The notes beneath the pieces were generated by a model, which saw only the letters and a list, made by a program, of their open reading frames with translations, did not search any database and was not told where the DNA came from. The position numbers and the translations under genes are program-made. Shown one piece after another: positions 18,706 to 29,586 of a stretch of 64,000 nt of DNA. Origin of the DNA: Chelatococcus sp. YT9 (GTDB lineage: Bacteria; Pseudomonadota; Alphaproteobacteria; Rhizobiales; Beijerinckiaceae); NCBI RefSeq assembly GCF_018398315.1, contig NZ_JAHBRW010000001.1, positions 802,001 through 866,000 on the forward strand, given 5' to 3'. Position 1 is the first letter of the stretch. Each line of letters opens with the position of its first letter.

Positions 18706-19677
18706 ATGACCATGAACGGCGAGCGACCCGTGCCGCAGCAACAAGGCCCTCGCCAGCGTGCCCACAGCTTCACCGCCTTCGGCCTTGCCGCCGAAGCGGA
18801 AAAGCTCAATCCGGGCCTGCATCTCGTCGCTACGCCGATCGGCAACCTGAAGGATATCTCCTTCCGCGCCCTTGCAACGCTTGCCGCAGCCAATGCCATT
18901 CTGGCCGAGGATACCCGCGTCACCAAGACGCTGCTCGCTCACTACGGCATCTCGACGCCACTGGTTCCCTACCACGAGCACAATGCGGCGCAGATGCGCC
19001 CCCAGATTCTAGCTCGCCTGAGAGCCGGCGAGGCACTGGCCCTCGTCTCCGACGCCGGTACGCCGCTCGTCTCGGACCCGGGCTACAAGCTCGTCGCGTC
19101 GGTCCTTGAGGAAGGCATCGCCGTGACGAGCGTGCCCGGCGCCTCGGCCGTCCTGACCGCACTCGTCGTATCCGGCCTGCCGAGTGACCGCTTCTTCTTT
19201 GAGGGCTTCCTGCCACAGAAAAGCGCCGGCCGTCGCAGCCGCTTCGCCGCTCTCGCCGCAGTGCCGGGAAGCCTCGTTTTCTTCGAATCGCCTCGCCGCT
19301 TGGCGGCCATGCTCACTGATGCCGCGCATGTGCTGGGCGATCGGCCGGCGGCCGTCGCGCGCGAACTGACCAAGCTGTTCGAGACGGTCCGGCGCGGCAC
19401 GCTGATGAGTCTGGCGCAGGAATACGGGGCCGAGGGGCCGCCGAAAGGCGAGATCGTCGTCATCATCGGGCCGCCCGATGCCGGCGAGAAGGGAGCGGCC
19501 GGTGACCTCGACGCGCGGATCGAGGCGGCTCTTCGAGTTCATTCGCTGAAAGATGCAGCGGCCATCGTCGCGGCGGATACCGGCCTGCCCAAGCGTGAAG
19601 TTTACGCGCGCGCACTCACGCTTGCGGCGGGCGCCAAGGATCGTGCCGAGACCGACGCGGAAGCAGACGACGCATGA
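18706..19677 (+). CDS. rsmI: 16S rRNA (cytidine1402-2'-O)-methyltransferase
   Basis: It 2'-O-methylates C1402 of 16S rRNA at the decoding centre using SAM. The 323-residue product has [13 protein letters not shown] (41-53), [48 protein letters not shown] and FFEGFLPQK, all RsmI signatures of the tetrapyrrole-methylase fold. ATG 18706 with GGAG just before it; ATG 18712 is also possible. Its stop overlaps the yraN start (ATGA), so translation is probably coupled. Confidence 0.96.
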   Translation: MTMNGERPVPQQQGPRQRAHSFTAFGLAAEAEKLNPGLHLVATPIGNLKDISFRALATLAAANAILAEDTRVTKTLLAHYGISTPLVPYHEHNAAQMRPQILARLRAGEALALVSDAGTPLVSDPGYKLVASVLEEGIAVTSVPGASAVLTALVVSGLPSDRFFFEGFLPQKSAGRRSRFAALAAVPGSLVFFESPRRLAAMLTDAAHVLGDRPAAVARELTKLFETVRRGTLMSLAQEYGAEGPPKGEIVVIIGPPDAGEKGAAGDLDARIEAALRVHSLKDAAAIVAADTGLPKREVYARALTLAAGAKDRAETDAEADDA

Positions 19678-20054
19678 CAGCGGTGCCACCCCGCCAGCGC
19701 CTCGTCTCCCACCGGCGCGGGCTGGGCGGTGAGAGGCTCGCCGCGCTCCTTTTGATGATCAAAGGCTACCGGATCATCGCCCGCCGTTACGCGGCCCTGG
19801 GCGGCGAGATCGATCTTGTTGCCAAGCGCGGCCGCACCATCGTCTTTGTCGAGGTGAAGGCGCGCCGCGAGCTGGACGACGCCCGCGTGGCGATTACCTC
19901 CGACAAGCGACGCCGGCTCGGCCGGGCGGCACGCCACTGGTTGTCACATAACCCATGGGCCGCCGGGATGACGCTGCGCTTCGACGCAGTTTTTGTGGCG
20001 CCACGCCGCCTGCCCCGCCATCTCGTGGCTGTCGCCTCCTTGGCGATGGATTAG
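19674..20054 (+). CDS. yraN: UPF0102 (YraN) family endonuclease-like protein
   Basis: A 126-residue protein with a restriction-endonuclease-like core: [43 protein letters not shown] carries the E-x-D...E-x-K pattern of PD-(D/E)XK nucleases. The family is universal but has no agreed function. It overlaps rsmI by four bases and precedes gshB, the conserved order. A small hairpin GCGCTT-gaa-AAGCGC (20054-20068) touches the stop codon. Confidence 0.92.
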   Translation: MTAVPPRQRLVSHRRGLGGERLAALLLMIKGYRIIARRYAALGGEIDLVAKRGRTIVFVEVKARRELDDARVAITSDKRRRLGRAARHWLSHNPWAAGMTLRFDAVFVAPRRLPRHLVAVASLAMD

Positions 20055-20147
20055 CGCTTGAAAAGCGCGTGCTTCTCCACACTTGCCTTGCGTGCTGCGC
20101 GCGCGCATGGATCAGGCAGCATCGATCTTGCAGTGAAGGATAACGTC

Positions 20148-20179
20148 ATGAGGGCTTCACGATGAGGACTTCGCCATGA
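20148..20179 (+). other. two chained 5-codon minicistrons leading into gshB
   Basis: The first frame (20148-20165) encodes MRASR and its TGA overlaps the ATG of the second as ATGA (20162-20165). The second (20162-20179) encodes MRTSP and its TGA overlaps the gshB ATG as ATGA (20176-20179). The best Shine-Dalgarno, AAGGA at 20136-20140, is at ideal distance from the first ATG only, while each ATGAGG also places GAGG eight bases before the next ATG. The unit is a near-perfect 14-nt tandem repeat. Translation of the mini-frames is inferred. Confidence 0.5.
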
Positions 20180-21129
20180 GCCGGACGTCGCAACTGAGGG
20201 TCGCGGTGCAGATGGACCCCATCGAGCGCATCAACATCGCGGGCGACACCACTTTCGCGCTGCTCCTCGAAGCGAAGGCGAGAGGCCATCAGCTCCTCTA
20301 CTACACGCCCGAACGGCTTTCCATGACAGGCGGCACCGTGACCGCGGCCATGCAAAGCCTCGATGTGCGGGATATCGCCGGGGATCATTTCACACTGGGC
20401 GACAGCGAACGCCGGGCGCTTGCCGATGTCGACGTGGTGCTGCTACGGCAGGACCCACCTTTCGACATGGCCTATATCACCTCCACCCATCTCCTGGAGC
20501 GCGTGCATCCGAAGACGCTCGTCGTGAATGATCCGACCTCCGTGCGCAATGCGCCGGAGAAGCTGTTCGTCACGGAATTCCCGCAGCTGATGCCGCCCAC
20601 TCTGATCACCCGCGACAAGGCCGAGATCGAGGCCTTCCGCGCCGAGCATGGCGAGGTGGTCATGAAACCGCTCCATGGCCACGGCGGCGCGGCCGTTTTC
20701 CGCATCGCCCAGCCGGACGCCAATTTCGGCTCCTTGTTCGACCTGTTCTCGACGACCTTCCGCGAGCAATGGGTTGTGCAGAAATTCCTGCCGGCAGTCT
20801 CGCGCGGCGACAAGCGCATCATCCTGGTCGACGGGGAGGCTCTCGGCGCGGTGAACCGCGTTCCGGCGGACAACGACATTCGTTCCAACATGGTGCGTGG
20901 CGGTGCCGCGGCGGCGACGGATCTCACTGAGCGCGAGCGCGAAATCTGCACGACGATTGGCCCGTCACTCAAGGCGCGCGGCCTCGTCCTTGTCGGCATT
21001 GATGTCATCGACGGCTATCTCACCGAAATCAACGTGACCTCGCCCACCGGCATCCGCGCCATCAAACGGCTCGGGGGGCCTGATCTCGCGGCCTCCGTAT
21101 GGGACGCCATCACCACGCGCCTCGGCTGA
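20176..21129 (+). CDS. gshB: glutathione synthetase
   Basis: It adds glycine to gamma-glutamylcysteine with ATP. The 317-residue ATP-grasp protein shows [21 protein letters not shown], the typical GshB N-terminus, then [46 protein letters not shown] and [13 protein letters not shown] near the C-terminus (metal-binding Glu and Asn). It follows yraN after 120 bp. Initiation looks unusual: two 5-codon frames overlap into the ATG (see 20148-20179). Confidence 0.97.
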   Translation: MSRTSQLRVAVQMDPIERINIAGDTTFALLLEAKARGHQLLYYTPERLSMTGGTVTAAMQSLDVRDIAGDHFTLGDSERRALADVDVVLLRQDPPFDMAYITSTHLLERVHPKTLVVNDPTSVRNAPEKLFVTEFPQLMPPTLITRDKAEIEAFRAEHGEVVMKPLHGHGGAAVFRIAQPDANFGSLFDLFSTTFREQWVVQKFLPAVSRGDKRIILVDGEALGAVNRVPADNDIRSNMVRGGAAAATDLTEREREICTTIGPSLKARGLVLVGIDVIDGYLTEINVTSPTGIRAIKRLGGPDLAASVWDAITTRLG

Positions 21130-21231
21130 GCGGTGATCTGATCTCGATCAATGCGTCGCGGAGACGCCAAGCCCAGACTTTGCTTTGTCCGCTCCATTCC
21201 AGATGGCGCGGATGCAAGGAAGGGAAGCGTA

Positions 21232-21813
21232 ATGTCACGGCGCATTGTCATTATCCAGGGACATCCTGATCCTGACGAGCAACGGCTGTGCCGTGCCCTG
21301 GCGGACGCCTATGTGGAAGGCGCGCGCGAGGCCGGCCACGAGATCAGTTCCGTCGATCTGGCCAGCCTCGACGTTCCGTTTCTGCGCAGCCAGTCGTCGT
21401 TCGAGAACGACTCGGTGCCGCCGAACCTGAAACCGGCTCAGGAAGCCATACTAGCTGCCGAACATATCCTGATTGTCTTTCCGCTCTGGCTCGGCACCAT
21501 GCCGGCCCTCGTCAAGGCCTTCTTGGAGCAAGTGATGCGGCCGGGCTTTGCCTTCGGCTATGACAAGGGCGTTCCGCGGACGCAGCTCACGGGCCGCTCC
21601 GCCCGTCTTGTCGTGACGATGTCGATGCCGGTGCTCGCCTATCGCTGGTGGTATTTCGGCCATGGCCTCAAAGCCCTGCAACGGAATATCCTGCGCTTCG
21701 TCGGCATCAGCCCCGTCCGTGAAAGCCTGTTCGGCATGGTCACCGGCGTGAGTGACGCAACCCGGCGCAAATGGCTCGACGACATGCGCAAGCTCGGCCG
21801 ACAAGGCGCGTGA
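21232..21813 (+). CDS. NAD(P)H-dependent oxidoreductase, flavodoxin-like fold (Flavodoxin_2)
   Basis: A 193-residue flavoprotein of the NQO/MdaB/KefG type. VIIQGHPDPDEQRLCRALA is the FMN/FAD phosphate-binding start, FPLWLGTMPALVKAFLEQVMRPGFAF is the family core, and GRSARLVVTMSMP precedes the second flavin contact. It probably reduces quinones; the true substrate is unknown. ATG 21232 follows AAGGAAGGGAAG, a strong ribosome-binding site; the frame is open to 21151 but without a better start. Confidence 0.9.
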   Translation: MSRRIVIIQGHPDPDEQRLCRALADAYVEGAREAGHEISSVDLASLDVPFLRSQSSFENDSVPPNLKPAQEAILAAEHILIVFPLWLGTMPALVKAFLEQVMRPGFAFGYDKGVPRTQLTGRSARLVVTMSMPVLAYRWWYFGHGLKALQRNILRFVGISPVRESLFGMVTGVSDATRRKWLDDMRKLGRQGA

Positions 21814-21825
21814 CCTAAGCACCCG

Positions 21826-22689
21826 TCATCCTGCGACCGCAGGCGTTTTCGGCTCGAAACGGCAGAGATCTCGGATAAGGCAGCGCCAGCATTCCGGTTT
21901 GCGCGCCTTGCAGACATACCGACCGTGCAGGATGAGCCAGTGATGGGCATGGCGGCGGTAGCGCTCCGGGACAATCGCCTCAAGCCCGAGTTCTACCTCC
22001 AGCGGGTTCTTGCCCGGGGCCAGGGGAATACGGTTGGCGACGCGGAAAAGATGGGTGTCAACCGCGATCGTGGGCTCGCCGAAAGCAATGTTCATGACCA
22101 CATTGGCGGTCTTGCGCCCTACACCCGGCAGCGTCTCCAACGCCGCTCGCGACATCGGCACCTCGCCTCCGAACCTCTCAATGAGCTGACGCGACAGGCC
22201 GATCACATTCTTCGCTTTGGCCCGGAACAGGCCGATCGTCTTGATATGGTCGCGCACCTTGTCCTCGCCGAGATCGAGCATCTTCTGCGGCGTGTCGGCG
22301 AGCGCGAACAGGGCCCGGGTCGCCTTGTTCACGCCGACGTCGGTCGCCTGCGCCGAAAGCACCACAGCGACGAGAAGTGTATAGGCGTTGACATAGTCGA
22401 GTTCGCCCTTGGGCTCCGGATCGACGCGATGGAAACGGCTGAAAATTTCTTCGACAACGGCTGGATCGACCACCGCTGCCTTGGGTATGGCCTTCCGAAC
22501 TGACGCGGTGGGCGTCACGGTTCCTGGGCCGGTCTTCGCCCTGGCCTTCGCGAGACCTTCACCCTTCGCCCGCCCGCGCTCCTCCGGTGAGACGGACTGC
22601 GTCGAGCGAGTCGCGCGACCTTTTGAAACAGTGGGTCCAGCGCCCGTCGAAGGCGCCCTCCCCGATTTTTGTTTATCGCCCGCAGCCAT
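21826..22689 (-). CDS. nth: endonuclease III (DNA glycosylase/AP lyase) with basic N-terminal extension
   Basis: A base-excision repair enzyme for oxidised pyrimidines. In 287 residues the helix-hairpin-helix LPGVGRKTA is at 187-195 with catalytic Lys193, the catalytic Asp is D211 in VDTHLFRV, and the [4Fe-4S] ligands are C260, C267, C270 and C276 (C-x6-C-x2-C-x5-C). The first 75 residues are an extra Lys/Arg/Ala-rich region not found in E. coli Nth; ATG 22689 is the first ATG of the frame, and TTG 22725 a longer option. Convergent with the oxidoreductase gene and divergent from the DUF2244 gene, as is usual in this group. Confidence 0.95.
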   Translation of the reverse strand: MAAGDKQKSGRAPSTGAGPTVSKGRATRSTQSVSPEERGRAKGEGLAKARAKTGPGTVTPTASVRKAIPKAAVVDPAVVEEIFSRFHRVDPEPKGELDYVNAYTLLVAVVLSAQATDVGVNKATRALFALADTPQKMLDLGEDKVRDHIKTIGLFRAKAKNVIGLSRQLIERFGGEVPMSRAALETLPGVGRKTANVVMNIAFGEPTIAVDTHLFRVANRIPLAPGKNPLEVELGLEAIVPERYRRHAHHWLILHGRYVCKARKPECWRCLIRDLCRFEPKTPAVAG

Positions 22690-22844
22690 CCGACGCTTAT
22701 ACTGTTGTGCAGTAAAAACGGACAAGGCCCTAGAACGAACGTGGCTCCAGCAAGGGACGAGGCCTCAAGTGCGGACACAGTCCGGCCTGAGATCCGAGTC
22801 TTTGGGGCATGGGCCAAAACCCACCGGGAGCCCGTATCCCTCCG

Positions 22845-23411
22845 ATGACCACAGATGATCCGCAGTCCGCCTCCGCTGGAGCCGCTCAGACTTCTGTTCC
22901 CCTCATTCCGGCCGCCGGACTCCATGATGGCACGAGCGCCGACCGTGAAAGACCAGTCTTCACGGCTGTCATCACGCCCCATCGCTCGCTTGGTCGCCAC
23001 GGCTTCAGGCTGCTCATCGCACTCCTTTGCATCGCGAGCGTGGTCTCCAGCCTACCCTTCGTGATCATGGGTGCTTGGCCCGTCGCCGGCTTCTTCGGCC
23101 TGGACCTGCTTGCACTCTACATTGCCTTTCGTGTCAGCTTCGCCCGGGCCTCCGCTTTCGAGGAGATCATCCTCAGTCCCTTAGAACTGTTGCTGCGCAA
23201 GGTCTCCCACCGAGGCCAACGAAAAGAATGGCGCTTCAACCCGCTCTGGACCCGCCTGGAGCGCGATGTTCATGCGGAATTCGGCGTCCAGCAGCTTGCC
23301 CTGGTGTCACGGGGGCAAAGGATAACCGTCGCGCACGAACTCGCCCCAGAGGAAAAAGCCAAATTTGGTGATGCCCTCGGCCGTGCCCTTGCCGACATAA
23401 AGCGCGGCTGA
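22845..23411 (+). CDS. DUF2244 membrane protein
   Basis: A 188-residue protein with two adjacent transmembrane helices (about 55-105: RLLIALLCIASVVSSLPFVI and AGFFGLDLLALYIAFRV), then a soluble beta-rich tail with RKEWRFNPLWTRLE and SRGQRITVAHELAPEEK, the DUF2244 hallmark. Function is unknown. ATG 22845 was chosen because the next upstream ATG (22809) lies in a promoter-like gap. Divergent from nth; this pairing is conserved in alphaproteobacteria. Confidence 0.88.
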   Translation: MTTDDPQSASAGAAQTSVPLIPAAGLHDGTSADRERPVFTAVITPHRSLGRHGFRLLIALLCIASVVSSLPFVIMGAWPVAGFFGLDLLALYIAFRVSFARASAFEEIILSPLELLLRKVSHRGQRKEWRFNPLWTRLERDVHAEFGVQQLALVSRGQRITVAHELAPEEKAKFGDALGRALADIKRG

Positions 23412-23417
23412 TTCTTT

Positions 23418-24263
23418 TCAGGGTCGCGCGGTCTTCTTTTTCTCAGGCGTCACGGCAAGTCGGGCGTCGACGGCCGTCACGCGGGCCGAAGTCACGCGCT
23501 CGGCGCAGAAGCCATGGCTCACCTCGTCCGCATAGTCGCGGCACAGCATTTCGCGTTCGGAGGAAAAACCGGCCTGTTCCGCCGCGGCCTCGCGCTGCTC
23601 GTTACCTGATAGCCGTTTGAGCAGACTACGGAACTTCTCGCGCAGGTTGCGCTCCTCCCGGCTGCGGCGGCGTTCGATGTCCTTGGCCTGAGCGACAAGC
23701 CCCTGAGGCTGAGGGCCCCACAGCCCGCCGATGCGCCCTTGACAGTCCGCGGCGGTGAACGTGCAAGTCTCCTCATGGTTGGCGACCAGCACCGCACCTT
23801 CCAGCACGTCGAACACCATTGGACAGATCGGCGCTGCCAATTGATAGCGCGGCATACCCAGCGGGGTCCCGAGATAGGTGAGCCCGACCGGCTCGCTCAT
23901 GCCGAGTTCAACGGCGCAAGCGCTTCCGGGATCGGAAATCTGCGTACCCTCCACCCGCAAGCGGCCGGAGAAGCTGGTCTCGTCGACCCGTTCGATCACG
24001 AACCGCCCGCTACGGCCGCTGTGGAAGAGAGGCGCCCCGATAACGGTGCGAGCGACCGCGGAACGCGTGCTCGACTGGGCCGCGGCACGCGCGCCCTGTG
24101 GTCGTGCCGTAGGGGATGAGCGCCCATCGCGAAGGGGCTGCTGCCTGACCCCGGCTGGAGTGGGAGGCTGAGCGCCGGGCAATATGAGAGCCTGCCCATG
24201 CGCTTGCCGCGGCGCCAATCCGGTTAAGCCGATTAGAAAAACTGTGGATGCCACCCAGAGCAT
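23418..24263 (-). CDS. secreted protein of unknown function
   Basis: I do not recognise a family. With ATG 24263 the product has 281 residues and a signal peptide (MLWVASTVFLIGLTGLAPRQ, then AHG-Q). A Pro/Arg/Ser-rich linker is followed by a globular part with six cysteines, including ACAVELGMSEPVGLTYLG, PICPMVFDVLEG and ETCTFTAADCQGRIGG. An arginine-rich coiled segment (DIERRRSREERNLREKFRSL) precedes a C-terminal part with two cysteines. The even cysteine number suggests periplasmic disulfides. The start is uncertain: the frame is open to a GTG at 24368 and no good ribosome-binding site precedes 24263. It lies tail to tail with DUF2244 and divergent from dnaK. Confidence 0.75.
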   Translation of the reverse strand: MLWVASTVFLIGLTGLAPRQAHGQALILPGAQPPTPAGVRQQPLRDGRSSPTARPQGARAAAQSSTRSAVARTVIGAPLFHSGRSGRFVIERVDETSFSGRLRVEGTQISDPGSACAVELGMSEPVGLTYLGTPLGMPRYQLAAPICPMVFDVLEGAVLVANHEETCTFTAADCQGRIGGLWGPQPQGLVAQAKDIERRRSREERNLREKFRSLLKRLSGNEQREAAAEQAGFSSEREMLCRDYADEVSHGFCAERVTSARVTAVDARLAVTPEKKKTARP

Positions 24264-24648
24264 GGGAAAAGAGATATGCGGCCACGCCGTCGGCCGTGCG
24301 GCAAGCCTCGCCACTTCTGGCGGACGCCAAAGCTGTCCATCAGCCAACTTGCTGCACAAGGCCACCACCCAAACCCAAGCTTATTGTTAGGCTACCACGC
24401 GAATCAGCCCTTGCGAACACGGCAACGAGAGCCCACTTTCCAATCAATTCAAATATCGGGCGCCTGCCACCTCTCCAGCCCGCTTGCGAGCTGTGGAGCT
24501 GGTCCTTATATACGCGGCCGATGTGCGATTAGCTAAAACCAGGCTGAAGGCGCATGTGTGTTGTCAGCCGAATGTGAGCTGTGTTGAGCCATGGGCCAGG
24601 TCGCTTCGGGATCTGGCGCCGGTCTGCTTGAAAGTGAGGGATCACTCC
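24264..24648. other. dnaK upstream region
   Basis: The 385 bp between the secreted protein and dnaK contain the dnaK heat-shock promoter (24483-24514) and a leader of about 130 nt. No CIRCE element and no further gene are visible. The left part is AT-richer than its surroundings and must hold the promoter of the divergent gene. Confidence 0.6.
24483..24514 (+). promoter_or_regulatory. dnaK: sigma32 (RpoH) heat-shock promoter of dnaK
   Basis: CTTG (24483-24486), 18 bases, then CTTATATACG (24505-24514). This fits every defined position of the alphaproteobacterial RpoH consensus CTTG-N17/18-CYTATNTNNG. Transcription would start near 24520, giving a leader of about 130 nt before the ATG at 24649. 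Confidence 0.75.
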
Positions 24649-26565
<1,917 letters not shown>

Positions 26566-26583
26566 TCAATTGACGGCGGTACA

Positions 26584-26606
26584 GATGGCCGGTAAAGCCG
26601 GCCATC
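26584..26606 (+). terminator. strong hairpin after dnaK
   Basis: GATGGCCGG-taaag-CCGGCCATC is a perfect 9-bp stem 18 bp after the dnaK stop. Only a weak ATCTT follows, so it may be a partial terminator or an mRNA-stabilising hairpin that makes dnaK more abundant than downstream genes. Confidence 0.6.
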
Positions 26607-26642
26607 ATCTTCAAACTATCGTGGTCTGGAACATCGTGCGCT

Positions 26643-27230
26643 ATGGACAAGCAGGTGGCCGGCGGCGCGCGTTCTGTCGCGCAGAAGGCGCCGTGGGCGA
26701 CATTCGCCAATCTGGTTGCCCTCGGCGCCTTTTTTTGCGTGCCGCTGATCCTCTTATCGCTTGTCTTTTTTCTGCAGTACACCCGGCGGCAGATCGCCGA
26801 GGTGGTGTCCCTTACCGATATTTGCTACGTCGCGTTCCGGTTGCAGAAGCAGCAGGCACTCAGCCACAAGTTCGCGCCATGCGACGAGGTTACGGCGATC
26901 CGCGAAGCGATGGGCAATCGCTATGCTTATACGGAAGACGCAGGCGAGGCCGTCATCCGTTTCAATGTCAGAGGCCAGTTGGTGGAGCGCAGAGTCTTTC
27001 TGCGGGACAAGGCTTTGGCCAAGGCAAGATCGGATTATGTGATCTGGATCGCCAAGATGGACAGTCCAGCACAGTCCATAACAGTTATCGAAGGGCCGAG
27101 CCACGCCTTGCGCCCAGTCGCCTACGCGTGGTGGCTGCTTGTTGGCACATCAAGCACCGCGCTCGGCATCGTTCTTGTTCGCCTGTTAACCACACTTGCA
27201 TCGTGGCTCAAAAAGAGATTATTCGAGTGA
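26643..27230 (+). CDS. unknown membrane protein between dnaK and dnaJ
   Basis: A 195-residue protein without recognised family. Two hydrophobic helices frame a soluble domain: FANLVALGAFFCVPLILLSL with LVFFLQ (about 21-46) and VAYAWWLLVGTSSTALGIVL (about 159-178). Between them lie two cysteines (YVAF-flanked C61 region and APC), a Glu-rich helix and WIAKMDSPAQSITVIEGP, which suggests a periplasmic domain of about 110 residues. It ends in a basic KKRLFE. The ribosome-binding site is weak. It interrupts the usual dnaK-dnaJ pair, is on the same strand, and is followed by dnaJ after 18 bp, so it is probably cotranscribed. Confidence 0.75.
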   Translation: MDKQVAGGARSVAQKAPWATFANLVALGAFFCVPLILLSLVFFLQYTRRQIAEVVSLTDICYVAFRLQKQQALSHKFAPCDEVTAIREAMGNRYAYTEDAGEAVIRFNVRGQLVERRVFLRDKALAKARSDYVIWIAKMDSPAQSITVIEGPSHALRPVAYAWWLLVGTSSTALGIVLVRLLTTLASWLKKRLFE

Positions 27231-27248
27231 ACGGCGAGGATCATAGAC

Positions 27249-28400
27249 GTGGCTAAGCTCGACTACTATGAGGTTCTGGCTGTCGAGCGCGGCTCATCTG
27301 ATGGGCAGATCAAGGCAGCTTTTCGCAAGCTCGCCATGCAATATCATCCGGATCGCAACCCGGGCGACCACACGGCCGAGGCCAAGTTCAAAGAAATCAA
27401 CGAAGCCTACGACGTCCTGAAAGACCCGCAGAAGCGGGCCGCCTACGATCGCTTTGGTCATGCGGCCTTCGAGCAGGCGGGGGCTGGAGCCGGACCGGGC
27501 TTCGGCAATGATTTTTCCGACTTCATGACCGACATCTTCGATACCTTTTTCGGGGATGCGCGCGGTGGCGGTGGCGGACGAGGCGCACGCTCAGCCAATG
27601 GGCGCGAGCGCGGGGCGGATCTCCGCTACAATCTCGAGATCACGCTCGAGGACGCGTTTGCGGGTAAAACCGAAACCATCCGCATACCGACGGCCGCCGC
27701 ATGCACCACGTGCAGCGGCAGTGGCGCCAAGCCGGGCTCCAAACCGCGGCAATGCTCCACCTGTGGTGGCGCCGGCCGTGTCCGCGCGGCGCAGGGCTTC
27801 TTTTCCATCGAGCGCACCTGCCCGGCCTGTCAGGGGCGTGGCGAAGTCATCGACGATCCTTGCCCGGACTGCAACGGCGCCGGCCGAATTACACGGGAGC
27901 GCAGCCTCTCGGTCAATATTCCGGCCGGCGTTGAAGACGGCACGCGTATTCGCCTGACTGGCGAGGGCGAGGCCGGCCTGAGGGGCGGACCCGCCGGTGA
28001 TCTTTATATTTTCTTGTCCATCAAGCCCCATCCGCTATTCCAGCGCGACGGCGCGGACCTCTTTTGCCGGGTGCCGATCTCTATGGTAACCGCGGCCCTC
28101 GGCGGGTCGTTCGAGGTGCCGACAGTGGACGGCAAGCAGCACAAAGTAGAGGTGCCCGAGGGCACACAGACGGGCAAGCAGTTCCGCCTGCGGGGTAGGG
28201 GCATGCCCATTCTGCGTTCACGCGATACCGGCGACCTGTACATTCAGGTGGTCGTCGAAACGCCACAGAAGCTCACTAAACGTCAGCGTGAGCTCTTGGC
28301 GGAGTTCGATCAGGAATCGTCACGTGATACCCATCCCGAAAGCGCGGGATTCTTCTCGCGTGTGAAGGACTTCTTCGAGGGATTGGGCGGGTCCGCGTGA
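27249..28400 (+). CDS. dnaJ: chaperone protein DnaJ (Hsp40)
   Basis: The co-chaperone that delivers substrates to DnaK and stimulates its ATPase. In 383 residues: J-domain [20 protein letters not shown] with HPD in YHPDRNPGD, a Gly-rich linker (GGGGGRGAR), four zinc-finger repeats [24 protein letters not shown] and CPDCNGAG, then the C-terminal substrate-binding domain. The start is GTG at 27249 with GCGAGGA eight bases upstream. It overlaps or abuts the pmtA frame downstream. Confidence 0.97.
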   Translation: MAKLDYYEVLAVERGSSDGQIKAAFRKLAMQYHPDRNPGDHTAEAKFKEINEAYDVLKDPQKRAAYDRFGHAAFEQAGAGAGPGFGNDFSDFMTDIFDTFFGDARGGGGGRGARSANGRERGADLRYNLEITLEDAFAGKTETIRIPTAAACTTCSGSGAKPGSKPRQCSTCGGAGRVRAAQGFFSIERTCPACQGRGEVIDDPCPDCNGAGRITRERSLSVNIPAGVEDGTRIRLTGEGEAGLRGGPAGDLYIFLSIKPHPLFQRDGADLFCRVPISMVTAALGGSFEVPTVDGKQHKVEVPEGTQTGKQFRLRGRGMPILRSRDTGDLYIQVVVETPQKLTKRQRELLAEFDQESSRDTHPESAGFFSRVKDFFEGLGGSA

Positions 28401-28447
28401 GATCGGGTAAGGCATTCTCTGGACCATCGCACCGAGGTTCCCTAAGA

Positions 28448-29107
28448 ATGTTCAAGTGCTTTAGCGGCATTGGCGCAGCCAGCGAGGATGGTAACCAAGT
28501 GTTTCAGCACAGTCTCCGCAACGGCAGCCGCCCGGTCCGCATCGAGGATGAGGCACGCTTCCTGAAATCCTGGGTCGAAAACCCGCTGCGCACCGGGGCC
28601 GTGAGCCCATCGGGCCGCCATCTGGCCCGGACCATGGCCTCCTACATCGACTGTGATGTGCCAGGTCCGGTGATCGAGCTGGGTCCCGGGACTGGGCCTG
28701 TCACCGAAGCGATCCTCAAGCATGGCCTTCCCGAGGAACGCCTTGTGCTGGTCGAGTTTAATGCCGATTTCTGCAAGCTTCTACGTTTGCGATTTCCGAA
28801 GGCGACTGTTGTCCAAGGCGATGCCTATAACCTCGGGCGCACCTTGCAGCCCGTGGTGAAGGAGCCCGCAGCCGCCGTTGTTTCTGGCCTGCCGCTTTTC
28901 ACCAAGCCCCTATCGATGCGGCGCGCTCTGCTCGACCAAACTTTCGCACTGATGCATAGCGGGGCGCCCTTCATCCAGTTCACCTACGCGACCGTGCCTC
29001 CCATTCCCCGCCGCGGCCTCGGCTACACGGCACGGGGGTCGGCGCGTATCTGGTGGAACCTCCCACCGGCGCGTGTGTGGGTTTACCGCTCAGACATCGA
29101 GCGGTAG
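28448..29107 (+). CDS. pmtA: phospholipid N-methyltransferase (PmtA-like) class I SAM methyltransferase
   Basis: It probably methylates phosphatidylethanolamine towards phosphatidylcholine at the membrane. In 220 residues the SAM motif I is VIELGPGTGPVTEAIL (75-90), followed by LVEFNADFCKLLRLRFP (motif II acid) and VVQGDAYNL. FLKSWVENPLRTGAVSPSG is typical of the rhizobial PmtA branch. ATG 28448 was chosen; the frame is open to a GTG at 28397 that overlaps the dnaJ stop and would allow coupling. The dnaK-dnaJ-pmtA order is common in Rhizobiales. Related enzymes also include rRNA dimethylases, but length and the N-terminal motif favour PmtA. Confidence 0.8.
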   Translation: MFKCFSGIGAASEDGNQVFQHSLRNGSRPVRIEDEARFLKSWVENPLRTGAVSPSGRHLARTMASYIDCDVPGPVIELGPGTGPVTEAILKHGLPEERLVLVEFNADFCKLLRLRFPKATVVQGDAYNLGRTLQPVVKEPAAAVVSGLPLFTKPLSMRRALLDQTFALMHSGAPFIQFTYATVPPIPRRGLGYTARGSARIWWNLPPARVWVYRSDIER

Positions 29108-29586
29108 CTAGGCCCCAGCGCATCACGCGCAGCTATCCGGGAATGGTCCTTCACGCGCGAGGGCCGATCTGGCCTGGATGAGCTCAAACTGGCTGCCCAA
29201 ACCCGTTGATTGATGCGGCTATCTCACGCAATTCAATGCCAAGATGGGGTTTCGTCCAGGCACAGCCGCCACCGTACTATCATGGGTGCTCGATCGCCAA
29301 CCTTGATGGCGCCTGCCTAGGACAAGCTGATACCATCATTGCGGGCGCCGGCTGAAGATAAAGAGAACTTTCAAAAAAGCACACCCAGCCAAGGACAGAT
29401 TATCCTCGCTCATAAGTTTTATTCAGCAATACGCGCTTATTGCAGAGACAACATAAATTACACCTCCATAATTGTGAAAGACCTCGCCTTTTACCCCCGT
29501 TGAACCATTTTATGCTAGACAGGCGACACGGAGAGGTTAAAATACAACTAATAATTGCTTCATCCAATTTATTGCCGAGCAAAAAT
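29108..29586. other. long intergenic region with AT-rich right half
   Basis: The 480 bp hold no complete gene. The left part is GC-rich; near 29142-29210 a frame reads WSFTREGRSGLDELKLAAQT before a stop and may be a gene remnant, unidentified. From about 29350 the sequence is clearly AT-richer than the rest of the window, which suggests foreign origin. No tRNA, direct-repeat attachment site or IS end is visible. Confidence 0.55.
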
